DNA of 39,099 nt. It comes from an uncultured Muribaculaceae bacterium (GTDB lineage Bacteria > Bacteroidota > Bacteroidia > Bacteroidales > Muribaculaceae). Every line of letters begins with the position of its first letter. Within the stretch, counting starts at the first letter, position 1. The DNA is taken from the NCBI GenBank assembly GCA_910588245.1, contig CAJUQP010000031.1:2172-41270 (forward strand), in the 5' to 3' direction. A model generated the notes under the pieces. That model saw only the letters and a list, made by a program, of their open reading frames with translations. It did not search any database and was not told where the DNA came from. Shown here one piece after another: positions 15,917-25,206 of the stretch. The position numbers and the translations under genes are program-made.

Positions 15917-17566
15917 ATGCCAACAAAACCTTTCCATTATCAGGAGCCGTTTCCTCTCGGCCCTGACACTACGGAATACCAGCTCATCACAAAAGATTAT
16001 GTGAAAGTAGAGAACTGGAACGGACACGAGATGCTTGTGGTTGATCCTGAGGCCCTGACAATCATCGCCAATGTGGCCAGCCACAACTGTTCTTTCATGC
16101 TCCGCAGAGAGCACAATGAGATGGTTGCTAAGATCCTCCATGATCCTGAAGCTTCCGAGAATGATAAATTCGTTGCCCTCACCATGCTCCGCAATGCGGA
16201 GGTCGCTGCCAAGGGAGTGCTCCCTTTCTGTCAGGACACGGGCACATCCATCTGCGCTGCCTATAAGGGCCAGCATGTATGGACGGGTTGCAATGATGAG
16301 GAGAAAATTTCGCTCGGTGTCTACAAGACATATACAGAGAATAATCTCCGCTACTCGCAGAACGCTCCTCTTACGATGTATGATGAGGTCAATACCGGCT
16401 GCAATCTACCGGCGCAGATCGACATCCACGCCACGGAAGACGACGAATATAAGTTCCTCTTCGTGGCCAAAGGTGGTGGCTCGGCCAATAAGACATATCT
16501 GTATCAGGAGACAAAGGCTATCCTCAATAAGAAAACCCTCGTGCCTTTCCTGATCGAGAAGATGAAGACCCTCGGCACAGCCGCATGTCCCCCTTACCAT
16601 ATCGCTTTCGTCATCGGCGGCACTTCGGCAGAAGCCAATCTCGCTGCCGTCAAGAAAGCTTCTGTGAAGTATTACGATAATCTTCCAACCCACGGCAATG
16701 AATACGGGCAGGCCTTCCGCGACGTGGAGCTTGAGAAGGAACTTCTCGAGGCTGCTCACTGTCTTGGATTAGGCGCACAGTTTGGTGGAAAATACTACGC
16801 ACATGACGTGCGTGTGATCCGTCTTCCTCGTCATGGCGCGTCGTGCCCTGTAGGCATGGGCGTCAGCTGCTCCGCCGACCGCAATTGCAAGGCCAAGATC
16901 AATAAGGATGGTCTCTGGGTTGAGAAGCTCGATGAATTCCCCGGCGAACTTATTCCCGAGGAACTCCGTCAGGCCGGCGAGGGAGAGGTGGTCAAGATCG
17001 ACCTCAACCGTCCGATGCCCGAGATTCTCGCTGAGCTCGACAAATATCCTGTCTCGACACGTCTGTCGCTCAAAGGCACCATCATCGTGGGCCGCGACAT
17101 CGCGCACGCCAAGATCAAGGAGCGCCTTGATGCCGGAGAACCTATGCCGCAGTATCTCAAGGATCATCCCATCTATTACGCCGGTCCCGCGAAGAAACCG
17201 GAAGGTATGCCTTCGGGATCGTTCGGACCGACCACTGCCGGGCGTATGGATCCCTATGTCGATCAGTTCCAGGCTGCAGGTGGTTCGATGGTCATGATCG
17301 CCAAGGGCAACCGCAGCCAGCAGGTGACAGACGCGTGCAAGAAGCATGGCGGTTACTATCTCGGTTCCATAGGCGGACCGGCCGCTATCCTTGCACAGAA
17401 TTCCATCAAAAATGTTGAGCTCCTTGAATATCCGGAACTCGGCATGGAAGCCATCTGGAAGATTGAGGTTGAGGATTTCCCCGCCTTTATTCTCGTCGAC
17501 AACAAAGGCAACGACTTCTTCAAACAGATCAAGCCCCGCTGTCCGCTCGACGCTTGCAAAGCCTGA
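15917..17566 (+). CDS. fumA/fumB type: Class I (iron-sulfur) fumarate hydratase
   Basis: A 549-residue cytoplasmic enzyme that interconverts fumarate and malate. It has the length of E. coli FumA (548), and cysteines fall at residues 105 (LPFCQDTGTS), 224 (AACPPYHIAF) and 318 (VSCSADRNC), the positions that bind the oxygen-sensitive 4Fe-4S cluster in that family; a further Cys is at 162 (NTGCNLP). In anaerobic Bacteroidales it works in the reductive branch from malate to fumarate that feeds fumarate reductase. It stands alone between its own promoter and terminator. Codon use is GC-rich and strongly biased, suggesting high expression. L(+)-tartrate dehydratase is a related alternative, but length and full-length fusion of both domains favour fumarase. 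Confidence 0.96.
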   Translation: MPTKPFHYQEPFPLGPDTTEYQLITKDYVKVENWNGHEMLVVDPEALTIIANVASHNCSFMLRREHNEMVAKILHDPEASENDKFVALTMLRNAEVAAKGVLPFCQDTGTSICAAYKGQHVWTGCNDEEKISLGVYKTYTENNLRYSQNAPLTMYDEVNTGCNLPAQIDIHATEDDEYKFLFVAKGGGSANKTYLYQETKAILNKKTLVPFLIEKMKTLGTAACPPYHIAFVIGGTSAEANLAAVKKASVKYYDNLPTHGNEYGQAFRDVELEKELLEAAHCLGLGAQFGGKYYAHDVRVIRLPRHGASCPVGMGVSCSADRNCKAKINKDGLWVEKLDEFPGELIPEELRQAGEGEVVKIDLNRPMPEILAELDKYPVSTRLSLKGTIIVGRDIAHAKIKERLDAGEPMPQYLKDHPIYYAGPAKKPEGMPSGSFGPTTAGRMDPYVDQFQAAGGSMVMIAKGNRSQQVTDACKKHGGYYLGSIGGPAAILAQNSIKNVELLEYPELGMEAIWKIEVEDFPAFILVDNKGNDFFKQIKPRCPLDACKA

Positions 17567-17620
17567 TTGATACTGATGTCACGTGTCGTCGTTTGACAAC
17601 CAATGACACACCTTATAGGA

Positions 17621-17652
17621 AATCCCGTTTCGGTTATCGAAACGGGATTTTT
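17621..17652 (+). terminator. Intrinsic terminator after fumarase
   Basis: Perfect 12-bp stem AATCCCGTTTCG (17621-17632) with CGAAACGGGATT (17638-17649), 5-nt loop, then T-rich tail to 17652. Confidence 0.9.
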
Positions 17653-17717
17653 AGGTTATGGAAGATTAAGCTACTATTTTTGACCTATTTGTTATTATAT
17701 TTCAGCAGATTTTTATG

Positions 17718-17725
17718 TAAATTCG
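17718..17725 (+). promoter_or_regulatory. Weak candidate -7 box for the GH35 gene
   Basis: TAAATTCG followed by CA is one base off TAnnTTTG, the same variant seen elsewhere in this window. No upstream TTTG at the right spacing. It would leave a leader of about 100 nt before ATG 17831. Confidence 0.3.
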
Positions 17726-17830
17726 CATTCGAATCCGGGAATCAGGAATTTAAGAGGTCATCAAGGCATCCCTTTACCTGTAATCCCGGCTAAAGAAATA
17801 TGAAACAATCGTAAACTTTAACAATCTAAT

Positions 17831-20218
17831 ATGAGACGTTTCCTTATCAGTGCATCTCTTTTCGCTGCGCTCGCTTTCGGCTCCCAGGCTTATGCGGCTG
17901 CGGATCCGGCATCGGTTGCCGGCGAGCCCGTCAAAGGGAAATTCGAGGCAGGCAAAGGCACATTCCTGCTCAACGGTGAGCCTTTTGTAGTCAAAGCCGC
18001 CGAACTACACTACCCGCGTATACCCAAAGAATATTGGGATCAGCGCATCAAACTATGCAAGGCTCTCGGCATGAACACCATATGCCTCTATACTTTCTGG
18101 AACTCCCACGAGCCTAAGGAGGATCAGTTCGATTTCACTGGTCAGAATGATCTCCGAGAGTTCGTGAAACTATGTCAGGAGAATGGCATGAAGGTGATAC
18201 TCCGTCCCGGTCCGTATGTATGTGCGGAGTGGGAGATGGGCGGTCTCCCTTGGTGGCTGCTCAAGAAGAAGGATATCCGCCTGCGGGAGAATGATCCGTA
18301 TTTCCTCGAAAGAGTCGACAAATTTCAGAAAGCCGTCGCCGAACAGGTAGGGGATCTTACTGTCGACAAAGGGGGTCCGATTGTCATGGTGCAGGTTGAG
18401 AACGAATATGGTTCCTATGGCATTGACAAACCCTATGTGTCGAATATCCGCGATATGCTCCGTAAGAATTTCGGCGATGATGTCACTCTTTTCCAATGCG
18501 ACTGGGCATCCAATTTCACCAACAACGGCCTTGACGACCTTATCTGGACTATGAACTTCGGAACCGGTGCCAATATCGACCAGCAATTTGCCCGGCTTAA
18601 GGAGTTGCGTCCCGACAGTCCGCTGATGTGTTCCGAGTTCTGGAGCGGGTGGTTCGACAAATGGGGGGCCAATCATGAGACTCGTCCTGCGAAAGACATG
18701 ATCGAGGGAATAGAGGAGATGCTCTCAAAGGATATCTCCTTCAGCCTCTACATGACTCACGGCGGAACTAACTGGGGGCACTGGGCTGGCGCCAACTCGC
18801 CGGGTTTCGCTCCTGATGTGACTTCGTATGACTATGATGCCCCGATCAGCGAGAGCGGACAGACAACACCCAAATACTGGGAGCTGCGCAAGACTCTCGC
18901 TAAATACTACGACGGTAAGAAACTCCCTGCTGTGCCGAAGACCATCAAGCCTATAACTATCAGGAAATTCGATTTCTCTGAGGTCGCTCCTCTTTTCCCG
19001 AATCTTCCACAAGGCAAGAAGGACAAGGATATAAAGACAATGGAGGAATACGACCAGGGTTTTGGAAGCATACTCTACCGCACCACTCTTCCGGAGCTGA
19101 AAGACGGAGGCCTGCTCACTGTCAGCGATCCTCATGATTATGCTCAGATCTTTGTCAATGGCAAATACATAGGTAAGCTTGACCGCCGCAATGGAGAGAA
19201 GGAACTCAAACTTCCAGCATGTGAACGTGGCGCACAGCTCGACATACTTGTGGAGGCCATGGGTCGCATCAATTTCGGACGTGCCATCAAGGATTTCAAA
19301 GGCATCACCGATAAGGTGACTGTCACGGAAGACAAGAACGGCTATCCTTTTGTGTGCGACCTCAAGAATTGGGAGGTTTTCAATCTTGAGGATACTCCTG
19401 AATTCTACGAATCCATGGAATATATGCCGATTGGAGCCTTCACTCCCGGAGAAGACGGTCGTCTCCCGATCGGAGTATACAAAGGCACTTTCAATGTCAG
19501 CAAACCTTCTGATACTTTCCTTAATTTCGAGACATGGGGCAAAGGTCTTGTCTATGTAAATGGTCACCCACTCGGGAGAATCTGGGAAATTGGGCCGCAG
19601 CAGACTCTTTACATGCCGGGATGCTGGCTGAAGAAAGGGGAGAACGAGATAATGGTGTTTGATATTGTCGGTCCGCGTCAGGCTGTCTCTGAAGGACTTG
19701 CGGCGCCTCTGCTCGACAACCTTCAGGTGCAGAAACCGCTTACTCACCGTCAGGAGGGGGAGACTCTTCAGCTCGGAGGCATGACCCCTGTGCTGACTGG
19801 TGCTTTCAACGACGGAAACGGATGGCAGGAGCGTAAACTCCCGGCACCCGTTGAGGGAAGGTATATCGCTCTTGAGGCTCTGAGCTCTATCGACGGCAAG
19901 GACAATGCTGCGATAGCTGAGTTTTATGTGCTCGATGAGAATGGCGAACGCCTCTCCCGCGAGCCCTGGATAGTTGATTATGCCGACAGTGAGGATGTGA
20001 AAGGCGTCAACCGCTCGGCCGACAAGATGTTCGATCTTCAGGAATCCACTTATTGGAATACTAAAGATGGTGATAAGTTCCCTCATGCTGTCGTGATAGA
20101 TCTCGGGGGAGAAAAAAAGATTTCCGCTATCCAGTATCTTCCCCGCATGGAGAGCGAGGTGCCTGGAGCCATCAAGGATTTCAAGCTCTATGTCAGCAAG
20201 ACTCCGTTCAAGAAATAA
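17831..20218 (+). CDS. Secreted GH35 beta-galactosidase with C-terminal carbohydrate-binding domain
   Basis: A 795-residue exported enzyme; residues 1-22 are a signal peptide (FAALAFGSQAYA). The GH35 TIM barrel opens with FLLNGEPFVVKAAELHYPRI and shows the family signatures ILRPGPYVCAEWEMGGLPWW, VQVENEYGSYG (acid/base Glu192) and LMCSEFWSGWF (nucleophile Glu269). Beta-sandwich domains follow, and the last 140 residues look like an F5/8 type C (discoidin) domain (EALSSIDGKDNAAIAEF; AIQYLPR). It removes terminal beta-galactose from oligo- or polysaccharides in the periplasm or at the surface. It is convergent with a GH127 gene across a shared terminator, and a GH2 beta-galactosidase lies 5 kb away, but there is no linked SusCD pair. 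Confidence 0.95.
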   Translation: MRRFLISASLFAALAFGSQAYAAADPASVAGEPVKGKFEAGKGTFLLNGEPFVVKAAELHYPRIPKEYWDQRIKLCKALGMNTICLYTFWNSHEPKEDQFDFTGQNDLREFVKLCQENGMKVILRPGPYVCAEWEMGGLPWWLLKKKDIRLRENDPYFLERVDKFQKAVAEQVGDLTVDKGGPIVMVQVENEYGSYGIDKPYVSNIRDMLRKNFGDDVTLFQCDWASNFTNNGLDDLIWTMNFGTGANIDQQFARLKELRPDSPLMCSEFWSGWFDKWGANHETRPAKDMIEGIEEMLSKDISFSLYMTHGGTNWGHWAGANSPGFAPDVTSYDYDAPISESGQTTPKYWELRKTLAKYYDGKKLPAVPKTIKPITIRKFDFSEVAPLFPNLPQGKKDKDIKTMEEYDQGFGSILYRTTLPELKDGGLLTVSDPHDYAQIFVNGKYIGKLDRRNGEKELKLPACERGAQLDILVEAMGRINFGRAIKDFKGITDKVTVTEDKNGYPFVCDLKNWEVFNLEDTPEFYESMEYMPIGAFTPGEDGRLPIGVYKGTFNVSKPSDTFLNFETWGKGLVYVNGHPLGRIWEIGPQQTLYMPGCWLKKGENEIMVFDIVGPRQAVSEGLAAPLLDNLQVQKPLTHRQEGETLQLGGMTPVLTGAFNDGNGWQERKLPAPVEGRYIALEALSSIDGKDNAAIAEFYVLDENGERLSREPWIVDYADSEDVKGVNRSADKMFDLQESTYWNTKDGDKFPHAVVIDLGGEKKISAIQYLPRMESEVPGAIKDFKLYVSKTPFKK

Positions 20219-20290
20219 GACTATGCGAATTGCGATTTTAGAACGTGTAAATCCTGGCACCCTCTAAAAATCGGGCGATAAATCCATAAT

Positions 20291-20330
20291 ACAAAAATCG
20301 GCATTCCAGACATGGAATGCCGATTTTTGT
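20291..20330. terminator. Bidirectional terminator between GH35 and GH127
   Basis: Perfect 17-bp inverted repeat ACAAAAATCGGCATTCC (20291-20307) with its complement (20314-20330), loop AGACAT. A/T runs at both ends give a U tail in either direction, as expected between convergent genes. Confidence 0.93.
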
Positions 20331-20396
20331 ATATATGGATTCTTTAGCGCGAAGCCGGTTTGTCGAAGGTGAAAAACCGGTAATGCGAATTCGTGA

Positions 20397-22769
20397 TTAT
20401 TTATGGAGGAGTCTCACTTCATAGATACCTGGAATCCGTTTCCCTGATATCGGAGCGATTGTCAGAGTGATGTTATCCTTACCTTCAACGAGTTCTTCCG
20501 GTATTGCGAATGTCAGGTTCCTGAATGCTTTCTCTTTCCATTTCCCGGAAAGGTTTTCTCTCCCGATTTCTTTCCCTTCCACTGATACTGTCAGACCGCA
20601 GTCTCCTTGTTCATCGCCCCAAACGCGGAGATCGACTGTCAGATTGTGGTTGCCGGATGGAGCCATCTCAAGACTCAGGAAGCCATCTTTGTTAATACCA
20701 CGGAAACTTTCATCATGAGCGTTCCCTTTAAAAGTATTCTTCTCTTTCATTCTGTGGTCCGCTTCCGGCTGCTGCTCCCCCAGTATGACAAGGTCTACTG
20801 TGCGGCGGTCAAGTTCGAGACGCGCTTTTTCATCTTCCTCGCGCTTCTTTAGATTTGCCGTGTAGTCCTCATCCGTCATACTCTGCCAATAGAACGAATA
20901 GCGGCTGTCGTGTATGCCGGCGAAGGGTTCAAGTTCAAGCGATGCGTATTCTTTCTGTGCGAACAGACCGGGAACGGTGAAATGAAGTGGTTTGCCGTCC
21001 ACGGGCGTCATGCGGGAGAGCTTCTCGGCTATCTGCGCTTCAGTGCCTGTGATGACGGGTGCCCCTGAGAGTGGAAGTAGGGTGCCATGGGCGATATGGC
21101 TCCAGCGGCCGTCATCAGCCACAAGCCCTGCGAGATCCTCGCTCCCGTGGCGGGTGGCAAGCACGACCGGACCGTAAATGACCGAGATGAAGTCCGGGAC
21201 GTTGGGCATCTTCTCGATATGTACCGCCATAGGCATTTCCATCTCCACTATATCTCCGTTTTTCCATTTTCTTGTTATGGAAATATATGAATCATCGCCG
21301 ACATTAAGATTGGCCACGGCTTTGCCGTTTATTTTAACGGAAGGTGCATCCGCGAGCCATCCCGGGCGACGGATCTTCAAAGTGAAGGTCTTTGGTTTTT
21401 TCACCGTTATCGAAAGCCTGGTGGATTCCTGTTCCGGAAATTGTGTGGTCTGTGTCAGGGATATGCCTTTATCTTTCCAGTCGAGCTTTGAGGGTATGAA
21501 GAGATTCACATAGAGATCATCCTCTCCGTGAGCATATATGAATTCCCCGTATTTCCCATGGTTCTCCATTCCTGTGCCTACGCAACACCACATGGCTTGG
21601 TTGGGTTGTGAGTAGACGCGGTAGTGGCGGGGGCGTGCCGATGTGAAGTAGACGTAGCCGCCATGCCCGGGATGTTGTGTGGAGCGGATATGGTTGTAGA
21701 GTGCGCGCTCGTAAAAATCGGCGTATTTCCCCTGAGGCTGCATCCGGAATAGCCCCTCAGTGAGTTTAAGCATGTTGTAGGTGTTGCACGATTCCGGGCC
21801 TTCCCGCTCTTCCGTGTATTCCACGCATCCTTTGGCCGACGGGAAATGTTCGCGTCGGCTGTTGCCTCCGATAGATAGGGAGCGGTTGCCGGTTACGGTT
21901 TCCCAGAAAAACTCTCCTGCGGTTGTGTACGCCGGATCGCCGGTGAGTTCTGCCACGCGCTGATAGCCTACTGCTTTCGGCACCTGGGTATTGGCATGCA
22001 TGTTGTCGAGATTGTCGGTGCGATGAGCCATGTTGTCGAAGATACGCTTGTGGGAGAAGCGTTTGGCGGTTTCGAGATATTTGCTGTCGCCTGTCAGTTC
22101 GTAGGCGTCCGCATAGCTTTCATTCATTCCCCCGAATTCTGTGTCGAGCATCTTCTCCATCTGTATGTTGTCAAGGCCTGAAATCACGTCGATACCCCAG
22201 TCGCAGAAATCGAGGAATAGCTTTCGGGCATCTTCATTGCCTGTATGTTTCCAGGCGTCAAGAAGTCCGGCATACATCTTGTGGACGTTATACCAGGGCA
22301 CCCACCTTGACGCAACCGCACCTCCGTCTCCGTTTTTCACTTTTTCCCACATCTCCTTGCTGCCGGGCACTCCTCCCACATATCCGTTGCCGTTGGCGTC
22401 ATGACATCTTTTGAGTTCATCCACCATATAGTCGGCTCTCCGTTTGCATTCCTCGTTGCCTGTCGATGCGTAGGCCAGGGCGAGAGCGCTGAGGTAGTGG
22501 CCTCCCACATGTCCGTCGAGACCGTCCCAGTTGGAATATGACTGGGCCTTGGGTTGAAGTCCTGCTTCTTTCAGATAAGGTGCGAGTAGACGGTCGACGT
22601 CATATTTCAGAAGAACCTCCACATTGAGGTCGTCGCCTCTCTTGAACTGGCTGTCGAGTAGCTTGACATCGCTCAGAGGAAACATCCTGACTTTCTCTGC
22701 AGTGGAGATGCCAGGGAAAAACAATGTAGCCGCCGCCAACGCTACGGCTGCTCTGCATGATCTATTCAT
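20397..22769 (-). CDS. GH127 beta-L-arabinofuranosidase-type glycoside hydrolase
   Basis: A 790-residue exported enzyme with signal peptide (residues 1-24, VALAAATLFFPGISTA). The alpha/alpha barrel begins with the family pattern LLDSQFKRGDDLNVEVLLKY and has the Cys-type catalytic and zinc site: Glu326 and Cys328 in PESCNTYNM, Cys395 and Cys396 in WCCVGTG. In the characterised GH127 enzyme one of the paired Cys is the nucleophile and these four residues bind zinc. It should release beta-L-arabinofuranose from plant glycans or glycoproteins. The C-terminal 150 residues form a beta-sandwich (LTVDLRVWGDEQGDCGLTV). ATG 22769 begins the signal peptide. The 226-nt gap upstream (22770-22995) shows no clear promoter box and no gene. 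Some relatives of this family (GH146) share the fold, so exact linkage is uncertain. Confidence 0.93.
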   Translation of the reverse strand: MNRSCRAAVALAAATLFFPGISTAEKVRMFPLSDVKLLDSQFKRGDDLNVEVLLKYDVDRLLAPYLKEAGLQPKAQSYSNWDGLDGHVGGHYLSALALAYASTGNEECKRRADYMVDELKRCHDANGNGYVGGVPGSKEMWEKVKNGDGGAVASRWVPWYNVHKMYAGLLDAWKHTGNEDARKLFLDFCDWGIDVISGLDNIQMEKMLDTEFGGMNESYADAYELTGDSKYLETAKRFSHKRIFDNMAHRTDNLDNMHANTQVPKAVGYQRVAELTGDPAYTTAGEFFWETVTGNRSLSIGGNSRREHFPSAKGCVEYTEEREGPESCNTYNMLKLTEGLFRMQPQGKYADFYERALYNHIRSTQHPGHGGYVYFTSARPRHYRVYSQPNQAMWCCVGTGMENHGKYGEFIYAHGEDDLYVNLFIPSKLDWKDKGISLTQTTQFPEQESTRLSITVKKPKTFTLKIRRPGWLADAPSVKINGKAVANLNVGDDSYISITRKWKNGDIVEMEMPMAVHIEKMPNVPDFISVIYGPVVLATRHGSEDLAGLVADDGRWSHIAHGTLLPLSGAPVITGTEAQIAEKLSRMTPVDGKPLHFTVPGLFAQKEYASLELEPFAGIHDSRYSFYWQSMTDEDYTANLKKREEDEKARLELDRRTVDLVILGEQQPEADHRMKEKNTFKGNAHDESFRGINKDGFLSLEMAPSGNHNLTVDLRVWGDEQGDCGLTVSVEGKEIGRENLSGKWKEKAFRNLTFAIPEELVEGKDNITLTIAPISGKRIPGIYEVRLLHK

Positions 22770-22995
22770 ATGTTATGGTAAGTTGTTGATGTTCTTTTGT
22801 CAGGTTTGATTTGGAAGCCACGCAGTTCTGTGCGTGTTATCATATTTGTAACGAAGCTCAATGGGTTCTTATTATCTCCCTATGGGATGATGGGAGATAT
22901 GTCATGCAAAATGATACGAGTAGGTATTGACTTCTCCTATGTGTTGTCATGGGGTTACATTTTGTCTGCGTATATGTTACAGGCCAAAGGAAGTC

Positions 22996-23889
22996 TCAAC
23001 CCTTGAATGGCTCCATATGGATTCCGATATATGTGGCTGCCCCGTATTTCTTCTTGAGAAGACTTTCTATCTCACTGGCAATCTCGTGCGCGTTGCGGAG
23101 AGATATTCCGCCATCCATCTTCACATGGGTGTCTATGGCGATATTGGCTCCTATTCGGCGTGTGCGCAATCTGTGGAAGGCTATGACTCCCGGCACAGAT
23201 CCGATTATAGAGGCGATCTCTGCTATCTGGTCTTCCGGAAGTGATTTTTCAAGCAGTTCGTCAATGCCGGGTTTCATCAGCGAGAAGGCCGCCTTCACTA
23301 TGAATCCGCTCACGACAACTGCTGCCAAAGGATCGAGCACACTCCAGTGTGGCCCGAGAAGAAGTGCTCCGCCGATGCCGATCAACGTCGCCACGGAAGT
23401 CAGGGCATCGCTGCGATGGTGCCACGCGTTGGCCACGAGGGCGGGTGAGTTGAGGTCCTTACCTGCGCTGACAGTGTATCGGTAGAGCGACTCCTTGGCT
23501 ACTATGGAGATAACTGCGGCGGCCAGGGCAAGATATGTCGGAGATTCTATGGGTTCTCCTTTGAAAAAGCCGATTGTTTTCTCTATGCCGTTCCAGGCGA
23601 GTCCGACTCCCACGATGCCGAGGATAATGCCTACGATAACTGATGCCAGGGTCTCGTATTTACCATGTCCGTAGGCATGGTCGTCATCCACCGGTTTGCC
23701 GGCTATCTTCACGAAGACTATGACTATGACATCGGTGATGAAATCTGACAATGAATGCACGGCATCTGCGATCATGGCCGAGCTGTGGCCGAGCACTCCG
23801 GCCACGAACTTAAACGCGAGAAGCATGAAATTTACGATGCTTCCTATGAATGTGATTCTATAAATCTTTTTCTCTCTTTCGCCTGACAT
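22996..23889 (-). CDS. Cation diffusion facilitator (zinc/iron efflux) transporter
   Basis: A 297-residue inner-membrane protein with six hydrophobic segments and a C-terminal cytoplasmic domain. The metal site HSLSDFITD in TM2 and DHAYGHGKYE in the following loop are CDF hallmarks; the C-terminal part carries the ferredoxin-like fold with IDTHVKMDGGISL and a His (GIHME). It exports Zn2+ or a similar divalent cation in exchange for protons. It starts at ATG 23889 and is divergent from the rhodanese gene; the short shared region holds a weak minus-strand box TAAATTCG (23910-23917). The metal cannot be told from sequence. Confidence 0.95.
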   Translation of the reverse strand: MSGEREKKIYRITFIGSIVNFMLLAFKFVAGVLGHSSAMIADAVHSLSDFITDVIVIVFVKIAGKPVDDDHAYGHGKYETLASVIVGIILGIVGVGLAWNGIEKTIGFFKGEPIESPTYLALAAAVISIVAKESLYRYTVSAGKDLNSPALVANAWHHRSDALTSVATLIGIGGALLLGPHWSVLDPLAAVVVSGFIVKAAFSLMKPGIDELLEKSLPEDQIAEIASIIGSVPGVIAFHRLRTRRIGANIAIDTHVKMDGGISLRNAHEIASEIESLLKKKYGAATYIGIHMEPFKG

Positions 23890-23902
23890 AAAAATTCCTT
23901 AT

Positions 23903-23936
23903 TTTGCCGCGAATTTAATGAAAATTATTAATTTCG
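23903..23936 (+). promoter_or_regulatory. Candidate promoter of the rhodanese gene
   Basis: TTTG (23903-23906), 22-nt spacer, TAATTTCG (23929-23936) followed by CA. One base off consensus in the -7 box and a slightly long spacer. A second match, TATATTTG at 23947-23954, is too close to ATG 23958 unless the message is leaderless. Confidence 0.4.
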
Positions 23937-23957
23937 CATGTATATTTATATTTGGAT

Positions 23958-24338
23958 ATGAAAAAATTTATTTTGATGATGCTCGGTTTCCTGGGGCTTT
24001 TCCCCGCGTGCCGGGCGCAAGACAATGGGGTGAGGGTGCTCACTCCCCAGGAGTTTGCGGAGGCTGTCAGAAATGATTCGACTGCTGTGGTGCTTGATGT
24101 GCGGAAGCCTTCTGAATTTGCCGAAGGCCATCTGCCACATGCTGTCAATATCGATTGGCTTGATTCTTCGCGATTTGAGGAGGCGATAAGGAATCTTGAT
24201 AAAAAGCATACGTATTATATCTATTGCCGCAGTGGACGCAGAAGTAATGCTGCCGCTGAGATGATGAAGAAGGCCGGGTTCTCGGTTTATGACATGAAGG
24301 GAGGATATCTGGCATACAGCCGGATCTTCGGAGAGTGA
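23958..24338 (+). CDS. Exported single-domain rhodanese
   Basis: A 126-residue protein with an N-terminal signal peptide (FILMMLGFLGLFPACRA), then one rhodanese domain: LTPQEFAEAV, VVLDVRKPSEFAEGHLPHAVNI and the active-site loop YCRSGRRS with Cys90, ending GGYLAYSRI. It transfers or carries sulfane sulfur in the periplasm. A lipoprotein is possible (Cys at 20) but the bases of a good lipobox are absent, so cleavage by signal peptidase I is favoured. ATG 23958 is chosen over TTG 23952. It is a single gene, divergent from the CDF gene and convergent with the nitroreductase. Confidence 0.93.
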   Translation: MKKFILMMLGFLGLFPACRAQDNGVRVLTPQEFAEAVRNDSTAVVLDVRKPSEFAEGHLPHAVNIDWLDSSRFEEAIRNLDKKHTYYIYCRSGRRSNAAAEMMKKAGFSVYDMKGGYLAYSRIFGE

Positions 24339-24356
24339 GCCTTATGGGTTATTGCG

Positions 24357-24394
24357 GCAAGCGGCAGACCGGGTCAGTCCGGTCTGCCGCTTGC
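24357..24394. terminator. Bidirectional terminator between rhodanese and nitroreductase genes
   Basis: Perfect 16-bp GC-rich inverted repeat GCAAGCGGCAGACCGG (24357-24372) with its complement (24379-24394), loop GTCAGT. U tails are weak but the position between convergent stops fits. Confidence 0.8.
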
Positions 24395-24420
24395 GATGTC
24401 AGCGTGGCTGTGAGTATGGT

Positions 24421-25173
24421 TTATCTCTTCACGTCGTAGCCCTGGGCTTTCAGATAGTCAAGGATACGGTATTGCATGGCATGGCGGTAATAGTCGAGGA
24501 TGTGGTCACACCAGTCGTTGTCTGTCGTCCCTCCTGAGCGGGTGGCGTTATAGTGCTTCACCTCGGCGTCGTATGCCTCGAGATTATCGACAAGTTTTTT
24601 CTCATCTTCGCAATATCTGTTTTTGAAGAATACGGTTTCGTTGGGTTGTTTTGGCTTGAGGTCAGGGTGCTCGCGTGGCACGCCGAGAGCCAGCCCGCAA
24701 ACCACGAAGACTCCCTTGGGCAGATGGAGCATCTCGGCCACCTTCGCAGGATCAACAGTGCGGAGATAGCCTACGCAGTTGCTGCCTAAGCCTGCCGCCT
24801 GAGCTGCTACCACGGCACTCATCATGGCGAGGGCTGCGTCGATAATTCCGATCGTCACTCCGTCCATGGTGTCAGTGAATGGAGGCACTTCAAAACCTTT
24901 GCGTTCAGCAAGCTTTGTGATCTTGTTATAATCGGAGCAGAATATCAGGAGTCTGTTACACGTCTTTAGCTGCTTCTGGTTGGTGAGCATGTAGAGATCC
25001 TCTTTCAGCTTCTGATCGGAGATATCTATCACGGAGAATTGCTGGCCATTATAGCTTGTCGGAGTATTCCGGATAGCATCATAGATGAATTGCATTGTCT
25101 CTTCAGGTATTGGCTCGCGTTCGTAGCGGCGCACGCTTGTGCGCTCGAGAAGGGCATTTCTGACTGATTCCAT
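24421..25173 (-). CDS. Nitroreductase-family flavoprotein
   Basis: A 250-residue cytoplasmic protein. The N-terminal RTSVRRYEREPIPEETMQ and RNTPTSYNGQQ are the FMN-phosphate binding elements of the NfsA/FRP branch; DAALAMMSAVVAAQAAGLGS and YLRTVDPAKVAEML with VCGLALGVP continue the family pattern. It uses FMN and NAD(P)H to reduce nitro, quinone or flavin substrates; the real substrate is unknown. It starts at ATG 25173. No convincing promoter lies between it and the hairpin terminator at 25217-25252, which ends a structured transcript on the same strand. It may therefore be expressed by readthrough of that leader RNA. Confidence 0.93.
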   Translation of the reverse strand: MESVRNALLERTSVRRYEREPIPEETMQFIYDAIRNTPTSYNGQQFSVIDISDQKLKEDLYMLTNQKQLKTCNRLLIFCSDYNKITKLAERKGFEVPPFTDTMDGVTIGIIDAALAMMSAVVAAQAAGLGSNCVGYLRTVDPAKVAEMLHLPKGVFVVCGLALGVPREHPDLKPKQPNETVFFKNRYCEDEKKLVDNLEAYDAEVKHYNATRSGGTTDNDWCDHILDYYRHAMQYRILDYLKAQGYDVKR

Positions 25174-25206
25174 ATGATTGTCGTTTTTTGTTTATGTTTG
25201 GATGGT

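Noticed and set aside
18725..20260. A 511-codon open frame on the minus strand opposite GH35
   Set aside because: It is antisense to a gene with complete GH35 motifs and has no domain features; long shadows arise from the biased codon use of the real gene.
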